Below, piece by piece: positions 23,864 to 31,030 of a stretch of DNA of 64,000 nucleotides. How positions within the stretch are numbered: the stretch's first letter is position 1; every line of letters starts with the position of its first letter. The notes beneath the pieces were generated by a model. The model searched no databases and had not been told where the DNA came from. It worked only from the letters and a program-made list of their open reading frames with translations. Source of the stretch: a virus; the IMG/VR virus record IMGVR_UViG_3300012984_000016, positions 1 through 64,000 of that record, one strand, 5' to 3'. Both the position numbers and the translations under genes were made by a program.

Positions 23864-25054
23864 TTACTCGGACGGGACGTGCGATGCGAACATCCAGTCC
23901 AGGACTTCGGTGGGAACCTTCTCACCCGTGATCGGGTGCGGGCCACGGAGATGGTCGACCACGTCCTCGTGCCCCTTCTTGTGCCAGCGGTGGTAGTAGT
24001 AGAACCGGGCCTGAGCGAGGCCGAGCACCGGGTCCATGCAGCCGAGGAGGGTGTGCGCCGCCTTGAGGTCGAACCCCTTCTTGTACAGGGTGTGGGCCGC
24101 GAACGCCTCCAGCAGGCCGATCCAGGACACCGGCACTTCCTGGTGCGCGTTGAACAGCAGGGACTCGACCTGATCCCACTCGCACGTGCGGAGTGCCATC
24201 TCGTACGAGCGGACCGACGCGAGCACCTCGTCCGTGAGGTCGGCGGTCTCCCACGTCCAGTGACCACCGAAGCCCCAGCCGTCCTGCACCGCCTGGTACA
24301 GGTCGAACTCGGCGATGTCCTCGGCCTCCGCGTGGTGGTACTCGTAGGCGTGCAGGGAGTCGGCGACGTGCGTGTACGTGCCGACGGGGATGCCCAGGCG
24401 ACCGGCGATGTACCGCTGCATGGACATCCACTGGATGAAGTTGTAGGGCGTGCCCCACATGACATCGTTGGACCGCAGGATCTGCAGCCAGTCCAGGCGA
24501 CCGTCCCGGATCATCAGGTGCGCCATGAGGTTACAGGCGCGGTCCTTGGTCTCGCGGCGGACCTCCTCGAAGGCGTAGTTGTCAGTGTCCGAGGGGACGC
24601 GCATCGGCTGGTACGCCCGGTCGTGCGACGGCAGCGTGATGGTGAGCACGGCCTGGCGGGTCTCGGGGTCCTCGGTAAGCAGGCGGACCACGTCCTCGAT
24701 CTGGTCGTGACCGTGGGCGTAGCGCAGGCGGTAGCCGTACGCCGCGTTGAAGGTCTCACCGTCGTCGGAGTAGTCACCGATCTTGGAGTTGTAGTGCTTG
24801 AGCATCTCCACGTCGTTCTGCCCACCCAGGATCCACAGGACCTCGGCGAAGGCGAAGGTGACGTTGACCGGTCGGCCGAAGGCGGTGACCACCGGGCGCA
24901 GCGGGTCGTCGATGATGATCGTGGCGGGGTGGATCTCAAGGGTGGGTGCCACCCGAGAGGGGACCTGCTTGCCGCCGCCCATGACCGCCGCTACCGCAGC
25001 GGGGTACACGACGTTGGCGTTCGGCCCCTTGATGATCGCTTCGTTGGTGGTCAC
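23864..25054 (-). CDS. thymidylate synthase homologue (TS or dUMP hydroxymethylase)
   Basis: 396 residues, GTG start overlapping the dTMP-kinase-like stop (GTGA). The ThyA fold is clear from C174 in RACNLMAH (catalytic Cys), RSNDVMWGTPYN (194-205, with the Asn that selects uracil over cytosine) and DSLHAYEYH (232-240). The bacterial Pro-Cys-His context is altered to Ala-Cys-Asn, and a C-terminal extension of some 120 residues follows. Family members methylate dUMP, or in phages with modified thymine hydroxymethylate it. With the thymine-modification-family gene in the same block, hydroxymethylation is a real option that sequence alone cannot settle. Confidence 0.8.
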   Translation of the reverse strand: MTTNEAIIKGPNANVVYPAAVAAVMGGGKQVPSRVAPTLEIHPATIIIDDPLRPVVTAFGRPVNVTFAFAEVLWILGGQNDVEMLKHYNSKIGDYSDDGETFNAAYGYRLRYAHGHDQIEDVVRLLTEDPETRQAVLTITLPSHDRAYQPMRVPSDTDNYAFEEVRRETKDRACNLMAHLMIRDGRLDWLQILRSNDVMWGTPYNFIQWMSMQRYIAGRLGIPVGTYTHVADSLHAYEYHHAEAEDIAEFDLYQAVQDGWGFGGHWTWETADLTDEVLASVRSYEMALRTCEWDQVESLLFNAHQEVPVSWIGLLEAFAAHTLYKKGFDLKAAHTLLGCMDPVLGLAQARFYYYHRWHKKGHEDVVDHLRGPHPITGEKVPTEVLDWMFASHVPSE

Positions 25055-25698
25055 TTGGAACCCTCCGGGTAGGTGAAGCCGCGCCGCGTGAGGTGCTCAG
25101 CGATGAACGCGGTGGTCTCGCCCCGGGGAAGGTGCGGGACCAGGATGGTGATGTCCTCGTGGCGCTGGGCCAGGTACTCGTAGTTCTCCAGCACCTGCTT
25201 GTTGTTGCTCTTGTCCTTGGCGAACGGCTCCAGGAACATGAACACGATGTCGGGCATGCACCCTTGCGTGGGCAGCCGAGCGAGGTCGATGAACTCGTCC
25301 GCTGTCATCTGGGTTCGCATGTCCTTGACCCACCCGTAGGCGAAGGTCGAGAACCAGTTGCGATCCAGGAACACCGACTCGGCGTCGGAGTGGAGCCGGG
25401 GTACGATGACGTTCTCGTACATCTCACAGTGTGCCGCAAGGTGCAGGAACTGCCGGGTGAGCGGGAGGTGCTTCTTCCAGTTCACGTCCTCGGTGAGGCC
25501 GTAGATCTTGGCACCGAGTTCCGAGCCGCCGCTGGGCGAGTGCGTGAACACCGGCTTGCCGGAGTACAGGGGCTCGCCCTGCTCGGGCGCGTACACGGCC
25601 CGCTCGAAGCGGTCCATCTGGGTTGACTTGCCTGTGGCGTCCAGCCCCTCGAACACGATGAAGGAGGAGGGCTTGAGGATCAGCGGCAACTTGAACAC
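25051..25698 (-). CDS. thymidylate-kinase-like deoxynucleoside monophosphate kinase
   Basis: 215 residues from GTG. P-loop EGLDATGKSTQ (17-27) and the DRNWFSTFAYGW helix (about 110-121) are hallmarks of dTMP kinases; the lid-like region holds EPFAKDKSNNK. It should phosphorylate dTMP, or 5-hydroxymethyl-dUMP if the upstream synthase makes that product, supplying triphosphates for the phage polymerase. Coupled by GTGA to the synthase gene. Confidence 0.8.
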   Translation of the reverse strand: MFKLPLILKPSSFIVFEGLDATGKSTQMDRFERAVYAPEQGEPLYSGKPVFTHSPSGGSELGAKIYGLTEDVNWKKHLPLTRQFLHLAAHCEMYENVIVPRLHSDAESVFLDRNWFSTFAYGWVKDMRTQMTADEFIDLARLPTQGCMPDIVFMFLEPFAKDKSNNKQVLENYEYLAQRHEDITILVPHLPRGETTAFIAEHLTRRGFTYPEGSK

Positions 25699-25723
25699 GT
25701 GGGTGACTCCAGGGTGAGGATGG

Positions 25724-25764
25724 CGTGACCCCCGCGTCCGATGGTTCTGAACACGAGGGTCACG
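25724..25764 (-). terminator. stem-loop between the ssDNA-binding and kinase genes
   Basis: CGTGACCC (25724-25731) is the inverse of GGGTCACG (25757-25764), in the 78-base gap after the ssDNA-binding-like gene. It could reduce read-through so that the abundant binding protein is made in excess over the nucleotide enzymes. No U-run, so confidence is moderate. Confidence 0.5.
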
Positions 25765-25776
25765 ACCGATGGTCCG

Positions 25777-26463
25777 TCAGGCTGCCTTCTTCTTCTTGCC
25801 CTTCTTCTTCTTGGACTTCTCGAGCCCGGTGGCCTGCTCGTCGATGTCGTCCTTGGCGTCGAGCGCCGAGGTGTCGGGCATCTCCGAGCCGAAGTAGCGA
25901 CGGGCCTCCTCGTCGACGTACTTCTGCAGGTCGATCGGCTTCTTGTCACCGATGTCCTTGATCGGCTTGAGGTCCGAGGAGGACACGTCGTACGAGACCG
26001 GCTGCGTGGGGTACTTGGCCACGTCGTAGGCCTTCTTGACGAACTTCTCGGGAGCCGCCGAGTAGCGGTAGAACAGGCGCGTGGAGAGGTCCTTCGGACC
26101 CTCCAGGATCATGACCTTCTTCTCCTTGAAGTTCCACACGTTGGCGGCGAACCGGTAGGAGGTCTTGCTGATGTTCTGGTCCTCGTCGAGGCAGAGCGGG
26201 CAGTTGTCACCGAGGCACGGCACGTAGTGCCACTTGGTGTCCTTCCACACGTGCTGCTCGAACTCCAGGAACCCCTGGGGGTTGTCCGGGTTCATCAGGC
26301 ACTGGATCGACACGGAGTCGCCCTGGCGCATGCGGATCGCGAGGCCGAAGTTGGACGAGCCCTTCGACTCCATGCGGTTCTTGTTCAGGCCGCTGAACGT
26401 CTTGACGGACAGCCCACCCTTGGCCTTGGCCTGGACGGTGGTCCCGCCCTTGTTCTTTGCCAT
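25777..26463 (-). CDS. zinc-containing ssDNA-binding-like protein
   Basis: 228 residues starting MAKNKGGTTVQAKAKGG. Cys83, Cys88 and Cys91 in VPCLGDNCPLCLDED, with a nearby His, form a zinc knuckle as in phage single-stranded DNA-binding proteins related in plan to T4 gp32. The surrounding domain is beta-rich (QHVWKDTKWHYV, YRFAANVWNFKEKKVMI). The C terminus is strongly basic (ten Lys among the last 14 residues) instead of the acidic tail usual for SSBs, which argues for some caution. Located between the primase/sigma genes and the nucleotide enzymes. Confidence 0.6.
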   Translation of the reverse strand: MAKNKGGTTVQAKAKGGLSVKTFSGLNKNRMESKGSSNFGLAIRMRQGDSVSIQCLMNPDNPQGFLEFEQHVWKDTKWHYVPCLGDNCPLCLDEDQNISKTSYRFAANVWNFKEKKVMILEGPKDLSTRLFYRYSAAPEKFVKKAYDVAKYPTQPVSYDVSSSDLKPIKDIGDKKPIDLQKYVDEEARRYFGSEMPDTSALDAKDDIDEQATGLEKSKKKKGKKKKAA

Positions 26464-26497
26464 GCGTCTCCTCGGTTCCTGGCCCTTGTGTGGCCGG

Positions 26498-26701
26498 TCA
26501 GGTCTTGTTGGCTTGGAGGTCCTTGACCAGGTCCTCGACCGCTTCCATGTCCTCAGCGTCGAGGCCCGCACCGTAGATGCGCAGGTCGCCGTCCTTGAAC
26601 ACGAACGCTACGAATGGCGCTTCCTGCATGTCCGTCAGCAACCGCTTCGCACGCTCGATGGAGAGGCGCGACACGGGGGAGACAGTCTCAGTAGTAGCCA
26701 C
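26498..26701 (-). CDS. small hypothetical protein
   Basis: 67 residues from GTG, beginning MATTETVSPVSRLS. A compact alpha/beta order is suggested by RAKRLLTDMQEAPFVAFVF and LRIYGAGLDAEDMEAVEDLV. It lies between the sigma-like and ssDNA-binding genes on the same strand. No family recognised. Confidence 0.5.
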   Translation of the reverse strand: MATTETVSPVSRLSIERAKRLLTDMQEAPFVAFVFKDGDLRIYGAGLDAEDMEAVEDLVKDLQANKT

Positions 26702-26720
26702 ACCTTCATGTTACGCGAAC

Positions 26721-27149
26721 TCACGCGTAACGGCGGTCGGCCTTCTCCTGCTCTTCCAGGAACCGGGTGCCGTGCTCCGCGACCGCGATGTACCAGTCCT
26801 CAGCGGAGGCCTCGGAGGGGAGGAGGGCGGCGACTGCTGCGGCCACGTCCTCGTTGTCCATGTGGATCAGTCCGTGCTTCGGCTGGCGCATCCCGGTCCG
26901 GTAGTGACGGATGAGGGAGATGACCTTGTTCTTCGCCGAGCCCTGGAACAGGGTGTTGAACGATGCGCCCTTCTCGGGGTCGTACCCCTCGACGCACTTC
27001 CACAGGATGATGTACAACTCCTGCTCGATGTCTTCCTGGTCCATCTGCGGGAGCGCCGAGCGGGCGTTCCTCGCGAAGGTGGAGATCGTGCCCCGGTAGC
27101 GCTCGATCGCGCGGTCGAGGTTTGTGCATGATTCGAGGGGAGCGTGCAT
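26721..27149 (-). CDS. sigma-70-like protein (region 2 only)
   Basis: 142 residues. The stretch QEDIEQELYIILWKCVEGYD followed by PEKGASFNTLFQGSAKNKVI and SLIRHYRTG matches sigma region 2, which binds the core RNA polymerase and the -10 box. No region 4 is visible in the remaining 60 residues, so a -35 contact would be absent or supplied by a co-factor, as with T4 gp55. It may direct late transcription of the structural genes. The gap 27150-27240 upstream holds a short GGTCC/GGACC hairpin and a possible GGTTGT...CAGAAT promoter. Confidence 0.6.
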   Translation of the reverse strand: MHAPLESCTNLDRAIERYRGTISTFARNARSALPQMDQEDIEQELYIILWKCVEGYDPEKGASFNTLFQGSAKNKVISLIRHYRTGMRQPKHGLIHMDNEDVAAAVAALLPSEASAEDWYIAVAEHGTRFLEEQEKADRRYA

Positions 27150-27240
27150 CGTGTCGTCCGTTCGCCTGGGTCCGAGGACCGGGGGCCAACCCGATCCGCT
27201 CTGAGGCCATTCTGCCCTACCGGCTCATGACAACCGGGAA

Positions 27241-28290
27241 CTAGGTTGGGTGAACTTGGTCGAGTTCCTTCCGCCACCTGAGGTAGGGGACGCGCCGAGC
27301 CATCATGACCTCAACGTCTACTGGGAATAGGTCTTCCGGGTCCGAGGCCCTCAGCCGGGTGCCGTCCTTCTCCAGCCGCTTCTTCATCATCCACGGGGAG
27401 TACTGCCCGATGTACACCGGCATGCGAGTGCAAAGGGCATCACCGACCCGGCGCGACCAGATCAGCCCTGCGGCATCCCGGTCGGGGAGCAGGGTCACCG
27501 AGTTGTACTGTCCGAGCCAGCGGACCTTGATGTCACCCATGCGCGAGCCGAGCAGGCCCAGCGCCGGGTAGCCGCACTGGTCGATCCACTGCGTGTCCAG
27601 CCCGCCCTCGACGATGGCGATGTCCCGGGCCGAGCCGTGGAGGTCCACGCCGTACCACAGTTCAGACAACTCGACGCCCGGGGTGTACAGGTACTTCGGC
27701 TGCCACGACAGGGAGTCCGGGGTGGCCATGTAGCACCACGCCTCGATCTTCCCCTTCGCATTCTTGACCGGCATGGCGATCACGGACTCGAGAGTGAACT
27801 CACCCTTGTTGCCCAGCAGTGTGACCTTGTCCACCCAGCGCAGATCCCACCGCTCGAACGTGGCAGGCGTGAACCACCGCTCCAGTAGCGGAGTCGCTTG
27901 CCGTTTCCGAAGACGGTCGGGGTGGTCGGGCAGGTCCACCTTGCGCTTGCCCTTGGGTGGCTTGGCGTTGGTGGCAGCCCGCGCCAACTTGCGACGGAGC
28001 GCCGACATCATGGCGTCCGGTGTGCGGGGCTTGAGCATGCGCTCGACCTCGGGCCGAGGCAGGCCCAGCACCAGCGCGCCTAGAGCCACCAGATCGCCGC
28101 CAGCGCCGCAGGAGAAGCAGTTCCAGTAGCCGGTGCCGACGTTGACCGCGCACGACGGGCGGGAGTCGACATGCTTGGGGTCCGGGCACAGCATGTCCAG
28201 TTCCGGACCGCGCTCGGTTACCTCCAGGTGGAAGATGTCCTCCACCACAGCCTTGACATCGTCGACCCCGTAGTCTATTGCGCTAGGCAC
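27241..28290 (-). CDS. dnaG: CHC2 zinc-finger DNA primase (DnaG-type)
   Basis: 349 residues from a GTG that overlaps the upstream stop by eight bases. Zinc finger: Cys35-x4-His40, Cys58-x2-Cys61 (with MLCPDPKH and WNCFSCGAGGD), the template-recognising domain of DnaG. The TOPRIM catalytic part is shown by IVEGGLDTQ and TLLPDRDAAG. The DnaB-interacting C-terminal domain of bacterial primases is missing or reduced. It makes RNA primers for the phage DnaE and probably acts with the DnaB helicase two genes upstream. Confidence 0.9.
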   Translation of the reverse strand: MPSAIDYGVDDVKAVVEDIFHLEVTERGPELDMLCPDPKHVDSRPSCAVNVGTGYWNCFSCGAGGDLVALGALVLGLPRPEVERMLKPRTPDAMMSALRRKLARAATNAKPPKGKRKVDLPDHPDRLRKRQATPLLERWFTPATFERWDLRWVDKVTLLGNKGEFTLESVIAMPVKNAKGKIEAWCYMATPDSLSWQPKYLYTPGVELSELWYGVDLHGSARDIAIVEGGLDTQWIDQCGYPALGLLGSRMGDIKVRWLGQYNSVTLLPDRDAAGLIWSRRVGDALCTRMPVYIGQYSPWMMKKRLEKDGTRLRASDPEDLFPVDVEVMMARRVPYLRWRKELDQVHPT

Positions 28291-28582
28291 GACCGAACTG
28301 CCCGTCTCTGTAGTTGGTGCGTGGACCACGAGTGGACCAGCCACCCTTGGGGATCTTGACTCCAGCGCGCTCGCACTCGCCAGGTCCGGGTACGGTGCAG
28401 AACGCATCGTGGTGGTGGTGCCGCCAGGTCGGGCACTCTTCGGTGCCGGTGCCGTGGTGGCTTCCTGAGTGGCCCCACTGGTCGCGCCCTGCCTTGAGAG
28501 CAGCCTGACGGCACGCGCGGTACTCGTCGATCCTGCCAGCGTTGACAGCCTCGTCGAAGGTCAGCGACTCGATGGGAGTCAT
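28283..28582 (-). CDS. hypothetical His/Cys-rich protein
   Basis: 99 residues starting MTPIESLTFDEAVNAGRIDE, ATGA-coupled to the NADAR gene. The centre, GTEECPTWRHHHHDAFCTVP, has four consecutive His flanked by Cys and may bind metal. Ends in a Gly/Arg-rich segment. No family recognised; its placement between NADAR and primase genes suggests the replication operon only. Confidence 0.55.
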   Translation of the reverse strand: MTPIESLTFDEAVNAGRIDEYRACRQAALKAGRDQWGHSGSHHGTGTEECPTWRHHHHDAFCTVPGPGECERAGVKIPKGGWSTRGPRTNYRDGQFGRA

Positions 28583-29043
28583 CGCCACTCCAGGTCGGTG
28601 AGTTCTGCACGGCGGGCCATGAGCAAGGTGCCGAGCCAGTTCAGGCCCTCCCAGCGCATCTTGGTGTTGTTCCAGGTCATGCCCCAGAACTTGTCGCCCC
28701 AGGTGTTGCCTTCGATCAGCCCGTAGTCCAAGGTGTTCAGGACCAACTTGGTGCTGAGGTCGTGAGGCTTCTCCGACATGCCAGGGAACTTGTGGTCCAG
28801 CGCAGTGCGCATCACTTCGAGCCGGTAGTAGTTCCAGTCCCCGCGCATGGTGCACCGGGCCCCGAGACGCTTCGCTTCCTTGGGGGTAGCCGCCTTCCGA
28901 ATCTCCTTGGCCTGCTGCTTCTTCTTCGCCTTCATCGACTGGAAGTAGTGCTCGACCGTGGGGTAGTGCAGCCCGTCGATCTTCATCGGGCTCGGGTGGA
29001 AGTTGCTGAGGAAGGCGTACTCCCCGGTGAAGCGCGTGATCAT
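28579..29043 (-). CDS. NADAR (YbiA-like) family protein
   Basis: 154 residues with the family marks FTGEYAFLSNFHPSPM, YPTVEHYFQSMKAKK and IEGNTWGDKFWG. NADAR proteins cleave N-glycosidic bonds of ADP-ribose conjugates; members act on guanine ADP-ribosylation made in DNA by DarT1 toxins, and YbiA works in riboflavin-intermediate clearance. In a phage replication operon the likely use is removal of ADP-ribose from phage DNA or other host-imposed marks. Overlaps the DnaB stop and the next start by four bases each. Confidence 0.85.
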   Translation of the reverse strand: MITRFTGEYAFLSNFHPSPMKIDGLHYPTVEHYFQSMKAKKKQQAKEIRKAATPKEAKRLGARCTMRGDWNYYRLEVMRTALDHKFPGMSEKPHDLSTKLVLNTLDYGLIEGNTWGDKFWGMTWNNTKMRWEGLNWLGTLLMARRAELTDLEWR

Positions 29044-30329
29044 CCTTCGTCCTCCACGTACTCCTCGCGGACCTCCGTCAGGATGCCGGAGTTGACATCG
29101 AAGCGGACCTTGGTCTTGCCGAACTCGGGACCGCCACGGTTCTTGACCAGGGAGTAGTACATGAGTCCCTCGTCCTTCTTCCGGCCGATGGAGATGACCA
29201 CGTCGGAGTCCTGACCGATGGAGTCGCCGTACGCGATGTGCTCCAGCCGAGGGAGGAAGCCCGCGCCTGCCTTGATGGACTCGCGGTTGACCTGAGCGGA
29301 GCAGCCCGCGATGACGTTGTGTCGCTTGCCGATCGACGCGGTGGCCGACGAGAGTTTGCGGATGGACACGTGGTCCGACTCGTTGCGGCCCGCCTCCGGG
29401 GGCTTGACCAGCGTGAGGTAGTCCAGCCAGAACATGTCCGGCTTGTACACCTCGACCTCAGCCTCGACGCGCTCCATAGTGTAGGGGTCCGACAGGTGCT
29501 GGATGTCGGCGACCACCAGCGACCCGGGCAGCCGCTCCTCGCACGCCTGCAGGAACTTGCGCATGTTGCGGTCGGACACGCGCCCCTGGTTCAGGTCGTG
29601 GTTCTTGAGCACCTTGTCCAGCGACCCGCCGCCTCCGTACATCTTCTGTGAGAAGATCGTGTACATGCGCGTGGCGACTTCGAACAGCGACATCTCCAGC
29701 GGGTACAGGATCACGTTCTGACCCTGCAGGACTGCCGAGGCAACGAAGCACAGGTCCACCCAGGACTTGCCCATGCCCGAGCGCCCGATGATGGTGTACA
29801 TGCGCTGCTTCTGCAGTCCGCCGGTCACGGCGTCGAACCGGTCGAACCCGGTGGGGATGCCAGCGATCTGACCGTTGCGTCGCTTGGCTACCTCGCCGCG
29901 CATGGCCTTGCTGACCTCAGGCGCGAACAGGTTGACGAGGTGGCTCTGCTCCTTGGAGGAGAAGGCCAGCGCGTTCAACTTGGACTGCATGGTCTGGATC
30001 GCGTCGTCCACCGACTCGTAGGAGTCCGCCTCGTCCGCAGCCGCGTTCAGGCTCTCCATGAACAGGACGTACTTGCGACGCTGCCGAGCCTGTGACACCA
30101 GCAGGGGCAACTCGGACTTCTTGACCTTCGGCAACTCCAGGTCCGGGAACCGTGCCCGAAGGGTGTCCTCAGAAGGGATGGTGAAGTGTTCCTTGTTGGT
30201 CTTGACGATGTAGCGCCAGATGGTCTGGTTCTCGTCCAGGAAGTGATCCCGGTCGATGCCGAGGGACTGAAGGTCCCGCAGCCCGTCGTACTTGACCACG
30301 TACGAGAGAAGAGCGGTGTCGATCGACAC
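29040..30329 (-). CDS. dnaB: DnaB-type replicative helicase
   Basis: 429 residues from GTG, preceded by GGGAGG. Walker A is GRSGMGKS (182-189); DMFWLDYLTLV fits Walker B; the loop with RLEHIAYGDSIGQDSDVVI and NRGGPEFGKTKVRFD corresponds to the RecA-like core of DnaB-family helicases. The N-terminal 150 residues are helical and resemble the DnaB N-domain region. First gene of the leftward replication operon, transcribed from the 30.3-30.8 kb control region. Confidence 0.85.
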   Translation of the reverse strand: MSIDTALLSYVVKYDGLRDLQSLGIDRDHFLDENQTIWRYIVKTNKEHFTIPSEDTLRARFPDLELPKVKKSELPLLVSQARQRRKYVLFMESLNAAADEADSYESVDDAIQTMQSKLNALAFSSKEQSHLVNLFAPEVSKAMRGEVAKRRNGQIAGIPTGFDRFDAVTGGLQKQRMYTIIGRSGMGKSWVDLCFVASAVLQGQNVILYPLEMSLFEVATRMYTIFSQKMYGGGGSLDKVLKNHDLNQGRVSDRNMRKFLQACEERLPGSLVVADIQHLSDPYTMERVEAEVEVYKPDMFWLDYLTLVKPPEAGRNESDHVSIRKLSSATASIGKRHNVIAGCSAQVNRESIKAGAGFLPRLEHIAYGDSIGQDSDVVISIGRKKDEGLMYYSLVKNRGGPEFGKTKVRFDVNSGILTEVREEYVEDEG

Positions 30330-30431
30330 GGGTGGAGCCTCCCTGGATGCGAGCGTGAATGCTCTATCCTACGTGGCCAAAGTGCGGAGGCCGGATCCGG
30401 GCATAGGACTGGCCGTAGAAAGGTGACACTT

Positions 30432-30487
30432 GGTTTGCCCAGGAATTCTCATTGGTGTTACACCGTATTTGAATTCCTCGGCAAACC
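30432..30487. repeat. long near-perfect palindrome in the divergent region (candidate origin/operator)
   Basis: GGTTTGCCCAGGAATTC (30432-30448) and GAATTCCTCGGCAAACC (30471-30487) are inverse copies with one mismatch in 17 bases. The 22-base spacer itself holds GGTGT-T-ACACC (30454-30464). It lies between the leftward DnaB-led and rightward helicase-led operons. The rest of 30330-30790 contains no credible gene; it also has CCTCG/CGAGG near 30510 and the stem at 30601. A replication origin or a repressor-type binding site are the two options. Confidence 0.65.
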
Positions 30488-30600
30488 GATAGGTCTGTGA
30501 CCCTGCGGCGAGTGCGCCGCCTCGCCCCCGAGGAGTCGAGGGGTATCGTACGCAATCACAATTTCTGCCATGGGTGACGCCCGAATCAGGGCATGCAGAA

Positions 30601-30641
30601 GCCCGGGTAGAGGCTCCTGCGAGGGGGCGATCTACCCGGGC
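30601..30641. terminator. perfect 11-bp stem-loop
   Basis: GCCCGGGTAGA (30601-30611) is exactly inverse to TCTACCCGGGC (30631-30641), with a 19-base G-rich loop. It lies within the divergent control region, upstream of the rightward promoter; it could end stray transcripts or form part of the origin. Confidence 0.55.
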
Positions 30642-30712
30642 TCCTGTGTACTGGACCGAGGCGACGGGGGAGGCACCCCGGCCCAGCGAAAGCATCATAC
30701 GCGATCCAGATG

Positions 30713-30739
30713 TTTGCACTCGGGAGAGTGGGGTAGAAT
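30713..30739 (+). promoter_or_regulatory. predicted promoter of the rightward operon
   Basis: TTTGCA (30713-30718) and TAGAAT (30734-30739), 21 bases start to start, with GGGG next to the -10 box. Same design as at 1317 and 3671. Confidence 0.65.
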
Positions 30740-30790
30740 GCTATCACGACTCTTCACCGGGATGCGGTGGACTCACAAACGGAGCGTGAC

Positions 30791-31030
30791 ATGAAGTTCC
30801 TGATGATCGACGACCTGATGGTGGAAGGCGAGACCTACACCGATGTCGTCGCGGCGATGGCCCGCTCCAAGATGCGCCGCCCGCGCTCGCTGGAGCAGTA
30901 CCGCCAGTCGACCGCCGACCGGATCCTTGAGGTGTACCAACTCAAGATCGATCCGTCCACCGACGAGACCTTCGTGAAGTCGATGATCGTCGCTGGCCTC
31001 ATGCGCAAGACCCGCGCCAAGAGCCGATGA
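30791..31030 (+). CDS. small hypothetical protein, first gene of the rightward operon
   Basis: 79 residues starting MKFLMIDDLMVEGETYTD at an ATG with GGAG before it; an in-frame GTG at 30767 would add eight residues. It is helical and basic toward the end (LMRKTRAKSR). Its stop overlaps the helicase start (ATGA). Short proteins here often regulate or partner the helicase, but no family can be named. Confidence 0.6.
   Translation: MKFLMIDDLMVEGETYTDVVAAMARSKMRRPRSLEQYRQSTADRILEVYQLKIDPSTDETFVKSMIVAGLMRKTRAKSR

Noticed and set aside
25051-25698. Reading the dTMP-kinase-like enzyme as the 5-hydroxymethyluracil DNA kinase
   Set aside because: The DRNWFSTFAY helix and P-loop context are those of nucleotide kinases; no DNA-binding helical domain is fused to it.
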